64,000 nt of DNA from the NCBI GenBank assembly GCA_018398575.1, contig JAGTXZ010000011.1, positions 248,001 through 312,000 on the forward strand, in the 5' to 3' direction. The translations under genes and the position numbers were made by a program. Source of the stretch: Ampelomyces quisqualis. Lineage: Eukaryota > Ascomycota > Dothideomycetes > Pleosporales > Phaeosphaeriaceae. A model generated the notes under the pieces. It searched no databases. It was not told where the DNA came from and saw nothing but the letters and a program-made list of their open reading frames with translations. Shown one piece after another: positions 1 through 11,133 of this stretch. Positions within the stretch are counted from its first letter, which is position 1. The number at the start of each line of letters is the position of its first letter.

Positions 1-1264
1 TACCGCGATAGCTCTAGCAGCTATTGTTTCTGCTACTAGCGTACTGGTACGGCGACGCGTCCATCACTTTACTAAGGAGGGATCTTGATAAAACGCAATA
101 TCACAAAGTCACGAAGTTACACAGAACGAAAACGGGCAAAACGGGTGTGAGCAGGGCCGTTACCCGCTCCCCAAGCTGACCGAAGGTGAGTTCCAATCTT
201 ACTATGGCAAGGTGTCTTCAATCTATAGGGGCCCCCATAGCTCCCAACTTTACATCGAACGAGATGACAAAACTTCTTTTGAAAACGGCACCTTACTATA
301 CAGACCCTCATTCGGCGCCGAAAATGCCATGTCACAGCCATGTCGCGCAATGGCTTGGAAGCCAAGGCCACCGTATCATCGTGAGCCGTGACATTGTGTG
401 CGGCGGGTTCCTAGCCTGGCGCTCCGCCGCATCCCCGGATCTCAAATTTGACAACCCAACCTGGGGTAATTCTCCTCTCCCTGCTCTTAGAGGCTGTTGG
501 GCAAGCACATGCTTTCCCCTTGGTGCAACCTTGACTCTCGCGATTGTTACATGCGATGCCATTGAGTTACCCGATGGGAGTCGCAATGACGCTTGCGCGT
601 GTGACGGCAACGCGTCCTATTGGCATGATTTTCGTGTTTGCCTCCACCTCTTTTATAGTTCTCGTCGCATGCGCCTCTCCGTCTTCATCCCAGCATTCGC
701 TCACCGTCTGTTTCATTATCACACCGCACTTGTGCATGCCGAAACTGCGGTGCGGTCGCGGCGATGATGAAAGTTCGAGGCCTCGGGGAGCAAACAACAA
801 CGAGAGCTTTAACAGTATCGAAGTCCTACCCATCAGTGCGGAGAATGGTAAATGTGTTTGTAGTCTCTTGTGGTATGTGTGTATGGACGCGCTGCCTCAT
901 GTATGTTCCCACTCCCGCTCCCGCCCCCGCGAGCAGTTTGCAATTGCTGGTCACCACAGATGCACACGCTCTGGCAACATGGCATTGTCTCGGTGCTCAT
1001 CTCAAGACGTTCGTCATAAGATGATAGAGCTATGATGGTCTCGTCTGGAGAGGAAATATCTGAGACATGGTTGGTGTTCTCTGACCCCAAGCAAACGAAC
1101 GCATACAGGTAACATCGTCTTTCACCGCCGAACGCGTTTACTAGCTTGTAATTCCCGTAGCAACGCCTTCTCCTGTGTTTCCCACGGAAAAAGAATCGCC
1201 ATCAAGCTCAAGTGTCGGCACAACAATCAACCAACCTCAAGTGCCACATAGCATCGCACCCAGC
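1..1264. other. Intergenic region without a supported gene
   Basis: Short open frames exist on both strands, but they overlap one another, start with GTG or TTG and carry no recognisable motif. The last few hundred bases presumably hold the promoter and 5' UTR of the gene starting at 1265. An upstream non-coding or short coding exon cannot be excluded. Confidence 0.5.
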
Positions 1265-3835
1265 ATGGTACAGCAAGATGACTATCAACAATGGCTAGAG
1301 AACCTCAATACTCTTCCCGCATGCGAAGCAGACGGGGTTCTCAGGCAAGCCTTGTCACAGGGCACTAGACGCGGAGGCTTCACACTGATGAGAGCAGACA
1401 TCTGGCAATACTACGAACATGTCCACCACTACTACGGATGCCCGCACGACGAGCCATGCGACCATTTCGACCTGCCGGAGCCCTTGGCGTGGGAGCAAGC
1501 TATTCTAACGACATGCGACGACGTTGAGTGTTGTGACTTTAAGTTCGCGGAACGGAACTTGAAAGACTGGTCCGAACTTGCGAGTATTGCCCATCAGTTC
1601 GAGGCACTGATTCGAGAACGCTGGCTCAGGATGACCGCTACCCAACGCAAGACACTCCTCCAGGATGTTTGGCCGGAATTGCCGCCCCATCATCGCCCCG
1701 ATGTCGACGACATGGTCATCGACGCATGCGCACATCAGAGAAATACCTCAATGCTGGTCCGGTATGCGCTCCCGTATCTGAATCTGGAGGACTTGACGCT
1801 ACCGAACCCGATGCTACTCTTGATCAACGCGCGTTCTCGATACCCACCCTCGATTTTCGCACTTTCAGACTACGAAATGGCGAGAATGATACACCTGAGG
1901 CCTACGTTGCTCGAACCGACTAAATCAAGTATGGTTATAGCCGGCAGCTATGGAGAAATACTGCAGCTGGACACCGAAGCGGACGCTTTGGCTTCAATCA
2001 ACAGGGGGGATGCCGTACATCCAAGAGTTGGTCATCAAATCTTGCTGATGCAACATCTGCTTCTCGACTTCTTGGTGAAGTTTGCTTTCAAGATACTCCC
2101 TGATAAGGTTGACATGATCATGCCCGAGCTGCGTGAGGCCGACCTCGGACTCGAAGAGCTACCACCGCTCCTCGACAGTGGCGACCAGTACACTACATTG
2201 ACGACTATCATCAGAGAGGCTCCCTATGGCATACCGGCAGTTTTGAATATCGGTCGCCTTCGAGCACTTGTCTCCGCTCGTGCTAACGAAGCAGAAGACC
2301 ACATATGGTTGCTTCGGGAGGACCCGAGCTATTTTGCTGAGGTGGTTTTCGAACTCAGAGAGCACCGACCAGAGCTGCTGCCAGGGTTGGTTTGTGGTAG
2401 GGCGCATGCGAATAGTCGAGACGACGTCCTATGGGCAAGAGTCCTGCGAAACGTGGCTGTGGATGGTTACATCGAGCTTTCAACCTGGACTCAGGTTCTT
2501 CAGCACATCACGAAACTCGAAGGCTTGTCTCAAGAGTGTGCCGAAGACTTCAGCGTAGACCAGGATCTTCCAAAAGAATATTTCGACGTGCTTGTCAAGA
2601 CGTGGTTTTTCCTAGAAGCAACCCAGCTGGATCTCATTCAGCAACTCAAGCTAGGCTTTCCTGCATCCCCAGGTGTTCGTGCACATTGGTCGCAAATGTG
2701 CGAACCCGCAACAGAAGACGATATAATGGGTTCGCTCTTCACGCCCAAGTTCAAGAAGAAACCAGACCCAGATGTAAGACGAGCACTAAAGCTTTTCACT
2801 TATCTATGGGAGCCGCAAAAGAGGGAAACACTCGGCATCCACACCATCGTCGAGGTGCTAGAGAACCTTCTGCAGAACAACGCGTGCGCTAAAGTCATGA
2901 CTTCGGCCTGGGTAGCTTCTTGCCTCTCGCAGCTTTCAATCATCACGGAATGTCTTCGGCAGCTCAACTGCTTCCAACCATGGGCGAAGAGGGTCAAGTG
3001 TGCGCTCAAGGAGCGGAAAACTGAGCTGTTGATCGCCTACATTTCCGGTCTGTCCAAATGGCATCCAATACTCAATACCAGCTTCAAGAACACCAATCTA
3101 GTCACTCTTGGCAAGCCAGGTATCAAATTTCGCTACCCCATCAATAAGCGCCGCACGTGGGCCAACGTGGAAACTTTGCGCAGCGCAGAGGCAGCCTTGG
3201 ATCAATTTTGGGAGGCCGCAGATGACCACTTCCGGGTTCACGTTGGAAAGATGCCCTGCGAACTCGTGCAGGACATCACGGGCAAGCGCGACGTTCAACG
3301 TACACCACCCTGGGTTGATCCTGAGAAGATTTCCCTGCCTCGAAAGGTGGACCAGTATATGTACGTCCCCATATACAATACTAGGCACGATCCGTCCAAG
3401 CAAATCACCGGCATTTTCGACAAGCTCGCAATCATGACCAACGACAAGACCAAAACCCACGGCACAGCATGTCCGTCTTTCAAACCCACTTCCTTGGTCA
3501 CAGAAGCTCATCAAGACCATCAGCGCACATATCATGTCGATACCCGTACCCACAAGGTCTTCCGCATGCTCTTTCACGCACCCACCTCCACTTCCCCACC
3601 CCGCGAGGTTCAGTGGACTGACTTTCTCCACGCCATGGTATCAGTGGGATTTTCGGCGCAGAAGCTACAGGGCTCGGCATGGCAATTCACTCCAAAGGGC
3701 TTAGATGTCAAACGCCCCATTCAGTTTCATGAACCGCATCCGGAGCACAAGCTACCGTTCACGTGGGCGAGGAGGTTTGGTCGGAGGCTTAATAGGGCAT
3801 ATGGCTGGACGGGAGAGACGTTTGGTCCAGAGTGA
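1265..3835 (+). CDS. Large uncharacterised fungal protein with C-terminal HicA-like domain
   Basis: An uninterrupted frame of 856 codons from the first ATG at 1265. The frame stays open to 1175, but only through a GTG codon, so ATG is preferred. I do not recognise a named family for the helical body (roughly residues 30-700). It resembles a widespread, uncharacterised group of long fungal proteins. The C-terminus, about residues 782-852, reads DFLHAMVSVGF, then GSAWQF, then IQFHEPHP, then ARRFGRRLNRAYGW. That order (GF, GS with aromatic, I-x-F-H-x-P-H-P, basic helix) is the layout of the small HicA-type double-stranded-RNA-binding-like fold. The His that follows GS in bacterial HicA is Ala here, so RNase activity is doubtful and RNA binding is the more cautious guess. 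No signal peptide or membrane segment is seen. It may well be nuclear or cytosolic. Existence as a gene is well supported; function is inference. Confidence 0.8.
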   Translation: MVQQDDYQQWLENLNTLPACEADGVLRQALSQGTRRGGFTLMRADIWQYYEHVHHYYGCPHDEPCDHFDLPEPLAWEQAILTTCDDVECCDFKFAERNLKDWSELASIAHQFEALIRERWLRMTATQRKTLLQDVWPELPPHHRPDVDDMVIDACAHQRNTSMLVRYALPYLNLEDLTLPNPMLLLINARSRYPPSIFALSDYEMARMIHLRPTLLEPTKSSMVIAGSYGEILQLDTEADALASINRGDAVHPRVGHQILLMQHLLLDFLVKFAFKILPDKVDMIMPELREADLGLEELPPLLDSGDQYTTLTTIIREAPYGIPAVLNIGRLRALVSARANEAEDHIWLLREDPSYFAEVVFELREHRPELLPGLVCGRAHANSRDDVLWARVLRNVAVDGYIELSTWTQVLQHITKLEGLSQECAEDFSVDQDLPKEYFDVLVKTWFFLEATQLDLIQQLKLGFPASPGVRAHWSQMCEPATEDDIMGSLFTPKFKKKPDPDVRRALKLFTYLWEPQKRETLGIHTIVEVLENLLQNNACAKVMTSAWVASCLSQLSIITECLRQLNCFQPWAKRVKCALKERKTELLIAYISGLSKWHPILNTSFKNTNLVTLGKPGIKFRYPINKRRTWANVETLRSAEAALDQFWEAADDHFRVHVGKMPCELVQDITGKRDVQRTPPWVDPEKISLPRKVDQYMYVPIYNTRHDPSKQITGIFDKLAIMTNDKTKTHGTACPSFKPTSLVTEAHQDHQRTYHVDTRTHKVFRMLFHAPTSTSPPREVQWTDFLHAMVSVGFSAQKLQGSAWQFTPKGLDVKRPIQFHEPHPEHKLPFTWARRFGRRLNRAYGWTGETFGPE

Positions 3836-5395
3836 GGATAGAGGAGAAGGGTGTTGGCGCAAGGTGTGTACTCCGGAGCACGAAAGATACTTCCGTGGCT
3901 GTTTACAACAAGCGCTTGCTTCTGCGCCAAGAGATATCAGTGGCCCTGTCGGTAGCGATATCCTTTGAATCATGTACACTTCACATCCACTTTGACGTTT
4001 GATGGCTACGTGATGCAGTCTCACTTTACTGCACTTTTGGCGTCACGTGCGGTGTCTCACGCCGGAGGGGTACTGTTGTCGAGCAATGACCGTCTCGAAT
4101 CCGACACGATCAATCATTTCACTGTCCATGTAATTATCTGGGCAGCCGAGCAGCTCGAACCGACACGACCCCAGCATTACCAATGATGGTCGATATCATT
4201 GGTTTCGTGAAGCTAGCGGCACAGGCCAACTGGACACGTCTCGAGGGTAGTGTTGCACGACACGAAGCAACACTGAGAAAGCGGTGGACCACGATGACCA
4301 TATTATATCGACGAGGAAGGAAGGAAGTACTACTGACCACACAGCCTGATATGGCGCTTCTACACCAGCCTGATCCTGCCTACTAGGGAAGTGAGTCTGC
4401 CAAGTACCTACGCCCTGTGGCAGCACTTTGTCTATACATCAACGTCCTCGCACTTCGCCCCTCTTTATCATCAACAGCAGAGGGCTTCAATATCTGGAGG
4501 GTTTCAGTCTCTTCGAGCGGGACTTTGCGGTGCTGCCTATAGTTACATGATAACTCTATGCACTGTTGCCAAACTGCAAAGTGCAGCTTGCTGGTACTGT
4601 GAACAGAGACGACTTGCTAGTCAAACATTGTGAAAGTATCTCACACGACCCAAGTCCAGAGGAACCTGTCGGCCTCGAACTTCCCAAGGCAACTCGAGCC
4701 AGCCGCCTGAGCATCTGATTGCCGACGACAAGTCCACTTAGCGTGTGGACGTCCCAGGCCGAATTTTATTTTTCCCCCAAGCTACACGGTTCAGAACCCC
4801 TGCTGATGGCAGGTTCTCGTACCCATCCGGCGTCCCACCCACAAAGACAACAGCGAAAGCAAAAAAAAATACCAGCCAAAACAGCACCGGGACAGATTCT
4901 GGAAATCACGGGACGAAGCTAGGATGAGAAATGATCAGAGCAAGGTAACTTTACCAGCTTCTTTCTGACACGTATATTTTCCCATGTCGGAAAGTCTGTG
5001 CGACGCCTCCAACGATATTGGTTACAGGGCACTTGGATCGCCTGTCCTTGGCCAGCAGAGCGAAACAGAAACACGAAGAGTCACGGGATCAAAGAGAAGG
5101 ATCGTCCGCTCTGACAACGACGGCAACGACATGGTGAGCTCGAGGAAGGATGCAAGAAACGACAGAGTGCAACTTACGCCAATTCATACCCATGCTTTAC
5201 GACGCCTTGGGTGTTTGAATCAAGTCAGATAAGATTCGGTGGGATGAAAGGGGTACAAGTCAACTCATTCATTAAAAGGCAACAGAGCACTTGGTAATAG
5301 GAACCTCGGCCTCGACATGCACTATATTACGCTGCTAACAAAGACCACGCTCCCGTCTTTTGAAATATGTTCAGTAGTAGACATACAGCCCGGGT
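3836..5395. other. Intergenic region, no supported gene
   Basis: About 1.56 kb between the convergent 3' ends of the HicA-like gene and the F-box-like gene. Only short, motif-free frames are present. Composition is similar to the flanking DNA, without the TA-richness of the island. It should contain both transcripts' 3' UTRs. Confidence 0.5.
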
Positions 5396-7327
5396 CTACC
5401 TGGACCAAGTACCGGAAATACGTACAGCTTGATCCATAGAAAGCCTTGAGCCCATGTAGCTCAATCTCCAATCCAGCGGCAAGCGTCCTTGGTTGGTAGT
5501 CCTCCGCGAGGCATGGCCAACCACGACGTGCATGTCCAAGACATGCAGCCCAGTCTTGTCCAGATAGGCCTCGTATTCTGCACCGCATTTGTGCGACTGC
5601 TTCATCCAGCCTTCCGTCGCGGCCGATGGGTACACAATGCGCACCATGGGCTCGGCGCCGCGGAAGCGGTAGTACTGGCGAATATCGTCGTGGGGAAAGA
5701 GGTGGAGGTCGATGCGCTTCATGGGCCCGTGCACGGCGTCGATCCAGCTCTTGTTGCTGCTTGATGGTAGGAGCTTGTTGAGCTGCTCGACAGTCGACTC
5801 GATGCTTCGGAATACCACGCCCTCGGTGGATGCGAAGCGGCAGTTGGTTCTTCCAGTGCGGGCGAGGGAGCGAATCAGAGGTAGGAGATCGATGGGCTGC
5901 ATGTCGAAGCACGCTGCGTCGATGTCCATTGCGACCTCACCCTTCAGGACATTGATCTTGGTCAGATTGGACCTTTGAGCCCATAGGTCGATTATGTATT
6001 TGGTGCGTTGCTCGTAGATGGGGAGAAATTCGGTGCGAATCTGTCGGCAGACTTGGGTAAGGCTGTAGAAGCGACGTTTCGAGGTACGCTGTGTCGGAAG
6101 ATCGGAAAGAGCAGGGTCGTCATGTCGACAGATTCGAATGGGGGTGTCTTCGGTCATGTGTTCGTATATGAGGTTCCGTATCTCTGCGGGGCATTAGCGA
6201 AGTCGTATGCTAGGATTGAGGCCAAACATGCCCGTGGGAAGACCGATGAGAGTCGGCGCAGGCTTAGAGGGTCCGACTGGTGCTTCGACACGTGCTTCGA
6301 CACGTGCTTCTACCCCTGCTTCTGCAACAACTTGTTCAACTTGTTCAACTTCTGCAACTTGTTCAACTTCTTCCACTTCTTCCACTTCTTCCACTTCTTC
6401 CACTTCTTCCACTTCTTCCACTTCTTCCACTTCTTCCACTTCTGCTTCCACTTCTGCTGGCTGCATAGTGGGATCAGCCTCGACGTCCTTGGAGGTTGAA
6501 ACAGCCTCTACATGAACAACAACTGGCGCGTGAGCAACAGGCTCAGGGTCAGTCGCCTTGAAAGGATCCGCCGCGTCCTCGCCAGCGTCACTGTCCATGG
6601 CGTCGTCGGCAGCCGTCTTGATTTCTTCAGTCTGCTGTGCCTCAAAGTCACATGGTACCATGGGAGTCGCGTCCAAGTCGACCACGAACGTCTCGACATG
6701 GTCCAGGCTCAGCTTAGGTGCCGCATCGCTCGTGTCCGTCTGTCCCGCGCTCACGAGGAAGCGGTGCGCGATCTGAGTGCCCTTGGCTGTGTTTGGCTTG
6801 AGATGGCGTGCTGGCTGGGGCTCGGTGTGGTCCTCGGGTGGTGTGTCCCTGGGCGCCTTCTCGATCCGGGGCGTTGTACGAGGTTCGGAAGGCGCGATGG
6901 ACAGTGTCGGCTCCAGAGGTCCAATGCGAGAATGCCATTCTTCCGACAGTTGCGGTAGGGTTGGCGGGCCATCCGCGAGAATCTCCTGGGAGTCGCTGCG
7001 GCACGTCGCACCGCGTCTGCTGTTCGGGAGGTTGGGTTCAGGGTCTGAGGTGTCAGCCAAGCGCGTCACGTCTTCCCCAGGTTTTGCTTCGTCCAAGGCT
7101 CCGTCGCGCGTCTGCGGCTGCCTCGCCCTGCCGCAGCTGAAGAGACCAGAGATGGCGCCCGCGAACGCCATGTCCAGGTCGAACTCGCTCGCAGAACGCA
7201 GTTGGAGGGCTCTCCTTAGCCAACTCGATTCCCTGTCTATGATGATCCTCGAGCACGGATGGTCCGCCCTGGCCAATGAGCGGCCGAGCGCTACCATCCT
7301 GTGGCTTATGCATGACTCGGAAGACAT
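5396..7327 (-). CDS. F-box-like/2EXR-domain protein with acidic Val-Glu repeat, probable GC-AG intron
   Basis: Two exons are proposed: 7327-6232 and 6183-5396, about 627 aa from ATG 7327 (alternative ATG at 7171). The C-terminal exon reads RFYSLTQVCRQIRTEFLPIY, the signature of the F-box-like/2EXR proteins abundant in Pleosporales. The usual lead-in, LPTEIRNLIYEH, is recovered only if a 48-nt intron (6184-6231) with a GC donor is removed. Exon 1 ends in LPT plus one G, and exon 2 begins AG-ATA-CGG, restoring Glu. The intron has GCTAAT near a CAG acceptor. The N-terminal ~365 residues are low-complexity and acidic, with a run of about nine Val-Glu-Glu triplets at 6355-6440 encoded by a 9-bp tandem repeat. 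Such domains often act as substrate adaptors or are orphan. I infer no substrate. The long N-terminus might instead be a separate gene. Confidence 0.7.
6344..6446. repeat. 9-bp coding microsatellite (Val-Glu-Glu codons)
   Basis: Tandem CTTCTTCCA units, about nine, preceded by related CTTGTTCAA units. They lie in frame inside the F-box-like gene on the minus strand and encode a VEE run. The unit is a multiple of three, so length changes would keep the frame. Confidence 0.9.
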
Positions 7328-7346
7328 GAGCACGTACGCACTGCGA

Positions 7347-7408
7347 AAGCATGTGCTTTAATCATGAACTCCAAAGCATGTGCTTTAATCATGAACTCCA
7401 AAGCATGT
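7347..7408. repeat. 27-bp tandem repeat upstream of the F-box-like gene
   Basis: Two perfect adjacent 27-bp units (7347-7373 and 7374-7400), each starting AAAGCATGTGCTTTAATCA, followed by the first eight bases of a third. They lie within 100 bp upstream of the proposed ATG at 7327. Each unit includes the palindromic AAAGCATGTGCTTT. Function unknown. Confidence 0.85.
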
Positions 7409-7561
7409 TGCCACTTGTGCACTCAGATATGTAGAGATTCAATTACTTTTTCTTTTCCAATCATATATACAGCTCATCAATTCCTCATTCATCAAATTCA
7501 TCATCCATCAATCCCTCATTCATCGATTGCTCATGCATCAATTCATCCCATTCCCTCTCGT

Positions 7562-9002
7562 TCAACCGTACACTGGCTTTCGCGAGTAACCAGGAAGCTT
7601 AGCAAGCTGGCTCGTATCAATGGCTTTCAACTGCGGGCAGCCGAGACCCCCTATGATCTTGCCGACAGCGTCGGTGAGCGCATCAAGGGCGCCAAGAAGG
7701 ATGTCTGGCTTAGCCTGAGCAGCAAGCTGGTACACGTAGCATGCGAGATTGTTGCCCTGAGTAAGAGTCTGTGCGTTGAAGAGGCCGCCCGTGAGGTTGT
7801 TGACGTCTACGCCAGTGAAGGAGTTGGGCATACCGGTGTTGCTACTGCCGGTTAGTGCATTGTGCTATGCAGTGTGTGGGCTGGTAGACTTACCCTCCAA
7901 CATCAAGGAACTTGGGGTGCAGAGCTATGGCATTGAGCGCATCGGCAAGGAAGTATGTGGTCTCATAGGGGTACTCGAGAGCACGACGGTACTGTTGCAA
8001 TATTAGGACTGTGTCTCACTCAATGAGTGTCACTTTATCAAACGTACCCAGTTGTCTGGAATGCGCTCAGTGCCTTGCACGGCCCGGTAATTGCCATTGG
8101 TGCCCTGTACACCAAACCACGACTGGATGGTCTCGTAGCTCAGTGTACCGGTGGGGCTTTCTGCGCTGTGATTGGCCATGAAGCGGTAGATGAAGGTGTA
8201 AGCGGCGGGCTGCACAAGAACACCTGAAAACGGACCGTTGAAGAAGTATGGATTGGTCGCCTTCTGGGTGTCGAACCTGTCGCTGCGGAACTGCGTGAGC
8301 GAGTCCAGCGTGACTACACCACCGGGCGAGTGGTTGATCATGTCCTGGAACTGTTCGGTGACAGTCATGTAGTTGTTGCCGGCCTGATAGAGATCCGGTC
8401 GGGTTGGAGAGGCATCTCCCTCATACTTGTTGTGCGAGCCTGTCAGGCCATTTCCGAGGATGCCTGTTACGCCACCCTGTGCAAGGGAAGGTGTTCCACC
8501 CATCGACCAGTTCAGGATATCACCGTCATTGGCGCCTCCGATAGCTGACAAGAAAACTGATAGGAGTGGTCCCATGCCGACGACATTTGTTGTTGCTTCG
8601 ACATACTGTGCAACACTGGCATATCCATTGTGCGGTAAGAAGTCTGCATATCTGTCAGAAAAACATTCCTCGTTCTACTATTTGGTACATACTATGATTT
8701 GCAAAGGCATTCAGACCTGGGCAAGGCCCTCGAAGGTCATTTGGTCCCGGCGCAACGTACTCGTGACCACTGCCTTTAGTGACATTGATGTACTGGGCCT
8801 TTTTATTGAAGATGGGCACTGGCTCGAAGATGGCTGTCGCCGCATCTGCTCCGCCTTGACGTTCTGCGAGAGTCTTTGAGATCTCTGCAGCGCGGGCTAA
8901 TATAGCCGGGTCACTTGCAGCGGCCTCCAGAATTGCAGCTGGGAACGCATTGGCGAGTGGGATCAATGAGGCCAACAAGAAATTCAGAGAAGAGAGAAGC
9001 AT
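7562..9002 (-). CDS. Secreted haem-thiolate peroxidase (chloroperoxidase/unspecific-peroxygenase family)
   Basis: Four exons: 9002-8693, 8643-8048, 7991-7894 and 7844-7562, with introns of 49, 56 and 49 nt. The spliced protein is 428 aa. The N-terminus (MLLSSLNFLLASLIPLANA) is a signal peptide. The family hallmark GPNDLRGPCPGLNAFANH carries the proximal haem ligand, Cys94. It is followed by FLPHNGY across the first splice junction. The Mg-binding/active-site motif reads YEGDASPTR (Glu178-Gly179-Asp180), the peroxygenase form rather than the EHD of chloroperoxidase. Arg257 and Glu265 in RFMANHSAES are candidates for the catalytic Arg-Glu pair. Such enzymes use hydrogen peroxide to oxygenate aromatics, alkanes or fatty acids outside the cell. 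The substrate cannot be read from the sequence. Length is somewhat above short peroxygenases. Confidence 0.9.
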
Positions 9003-10581
9003 CTTGACTGTATATGACAAAATACAGCTTACAACAGGAGTGCAGTGAGCAGCTGCAGCCATGCACAACACGAGGTCTTATGGATAAAATAAGCGACTAC
9101 ACATGTACATGGACATAGAGTTACGTAGTTATCGCCCCTGAGTATTTTGGCACGATGCCCCCGCAGATGGCGTTTTCGAACCATGGTTGAACACAAGTCC
9201 AGACGCCACCTGAGCATTATTTGGACACTTCTACAACTACCGTGCCGATCGGCCACGTGCAACGCGTGGTGCCTGGGTGAAAGTGTGGAATCGCCAAAAC
9301 TCAAGAGGGCGTCATGTGTCCGTGTTGTCGAAAGAACCGCGGCAAACGAACGCATTGAAGTCATCTCCGCTGTCGATCCCAAAATTTCAATCAGTATATC
9401 CTATAGGAGCTCGATTTAAATTAGTATTCATGGTAGTCGATTTGTGGGGGATTCTTCGCCGTTCGAAAAGTGTAGAAATGCTTGGATCCGGTTGGACCGA
9501 GGTCACGCTTGCCAATGGCTAACGCTGAAGCTGTCATGCTAGATCAAATGCTACGCGAGTAGGAGCATTGATGATCTGCAGCAACCTTAATTATTTGAGG
9601 ATTCCAATCCATTAGTCGTGATTCGTGCGCGGAAAAGCCTCCGACATCATGTTCCTGATCGATTTCCAACAACCGCCCTCTGCTCATACACACACACTAT
9701 GGAACATCAGGTGGGCACAACGAGCACAATAACTTTTCTCTCGTTGCGATACGGCGATGGAGCCTAATTCCGCAGGATTGAGGGGCATGCTTGCGTCGTT
9801 GATAGGCGCGCGGACCCTTCCTATGACATGCATGGAGCAGGTTACGTACATTGTCCAACACTTTCGCATTGGCAACCTCGCAGATGACGAGGGATCGGCT
9901 ATCCTTGTAGCTTGCCATGCACTTCTTTGGTGCTTGCAGAACCCAGTGATGCGGGGACTCCGCTAACAACAACGTACTCGGCCGCTTCATGTGTTACCTC
10001 ATCAGTCTGAATGTAGCAGCAAGGCTGATGCGTAACTGGTTATTGCTTCAGTGAGTAGAGTGCTTCATGTCAAGTTTGGACGCTGCATACAATCTGCAAT
10101 ACAACGATAGCGTGCTGGACAGGATTAACGAGCTCGTATCGAAGTGTTCAGCAGCGTATATCACCGTCTTGACACATTCATTTCGTAGATAAAAACGCTC
10201 ATTCGACTGAATATCTTGAAAAGAACCGCCCACATGAAGCAGGTTGTTCCTTGCAACAGTAACAAAGTCGCCACCAGTACGAGAAAGTTCAGATGCGAAA
10301 AGGAGTCCAGCATCGCAATATTTCAAAGTTCTACAGCACAAGACTTCCCTGGACCTTGTGCACGCGCCCTGGGGTTCCAAAAAAAAAACTGGTTCAGTTC
10401 GTCCGCAAACCATGGTGCCCATCATGCCACCTCGTCAGTCTACACTCTATTTGGGTAATGTATAGATTCCATGCAATCACACAGGTAGCTACTTGCTCAC
10501 GAATTTTCTCTACATCCTCTCCCACGTACGGAGTACCTCGGCCGGAACACAAAACCCAACGCAAAACTCAAGGCGTCTAGG

Positions 10582-10851
10582 CTATGCATCCACGCTCGCA
10601 CTACTACGCCCGTCCTCTAGAGTCGGCGGACAGAGCAAAACACGAGATAAACCACTTTGTGGCGCTGGCAAAGCACAGTGATAGAACTCCGAGGGGGGGG
10701 GGGGGGCGAGGAAAAGACCGCGCAATCGCGGAGCCCCAGCGGAGGACGAAGACGCTCTTATGTAGGTACTTGGTGAGGAGGTATAGTCCGAGGCCCCTAT
10801 AGTTGGCGAGACCAAAAGAACCAGCGCAATCGCCTTGTGTGGCAAATCCAT
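10582..10851 (-). CDS. Marginal small ORF with signal-peptide-like N-terminus
   Basis: 89 codons from an ATG at 10851. The start MDLPHKAIALVLLVSPTIGA resembles a secretion signal. The rest is Ser/Pro-rich with only two cysteines and no known motif. The frame runs through a 14-base G/C homopolymer that encodes prolines, which weakens the case. It is unsupported by splicing or homology. I list it only as a candidate secreted peptide. Confidence 0.2.
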   Translation of the reverse strand: MDLPHKAIALVLLVSPTIGASDYTSSPSTYIRASSSSAGAPRLRGLFLAPPPPSEFYHCALPAPQSGLSRVLLCPPTLEDGRSSASVDA

Positions 10852-10885
10852 GTGACTCGTGTACTAGCCGCGAACCAGGCACTGG

Positions 10886-11133
10886 CTCTAGCGCCGCGAA
10901 TAACTCTGAAAATAAGCTCCGACTACCTGATGTGTGGAGGGCGGGATTGATGGCTATCCAGCACGGTGATATAAGTGTTCAGACGCTACAAAGGGCCAAA
11001 TGACAAAGTATTAACCTCTGATTATCCAGAAGATTTGAAATAACTATAGAAATTGACCCTACTTTGCATCGTCGAAGGTGGTGTTCGGCCACCCTCCATC
11101 ACACTATTTTCAGAGTTATTCGCGGCGCTAGAG
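10886..11133. mobile_element. 248-bp element with perfect 29-bp terminal inverted repeats (MITE-like)
   Basis: The left arm (10886-10914) and right arm (11105-11133) are exact reverse complements over 29 bases. The left arm begins CTCTAGCGCCGCGAATAACT. The interior is non-coding. A TA lies near each outer end, as in Tc1/mariner-type MITEs, but the symmetry continues three bases beyond TA. No clear target duplication is visible, so the superfamily is open. Confidence 0.65.

Noticed and set aside
186..767. 193-codon open frame on the plus strand
   Set aside because: Opens with GTG, no domain or splice support, overlaps several other random frames.
6207..6515. Ser/Thr-rich plus-strand ORF
   Set aside because: Antisense reading of the Val-Glu-Glu microsatellite in the F-box-like gene.
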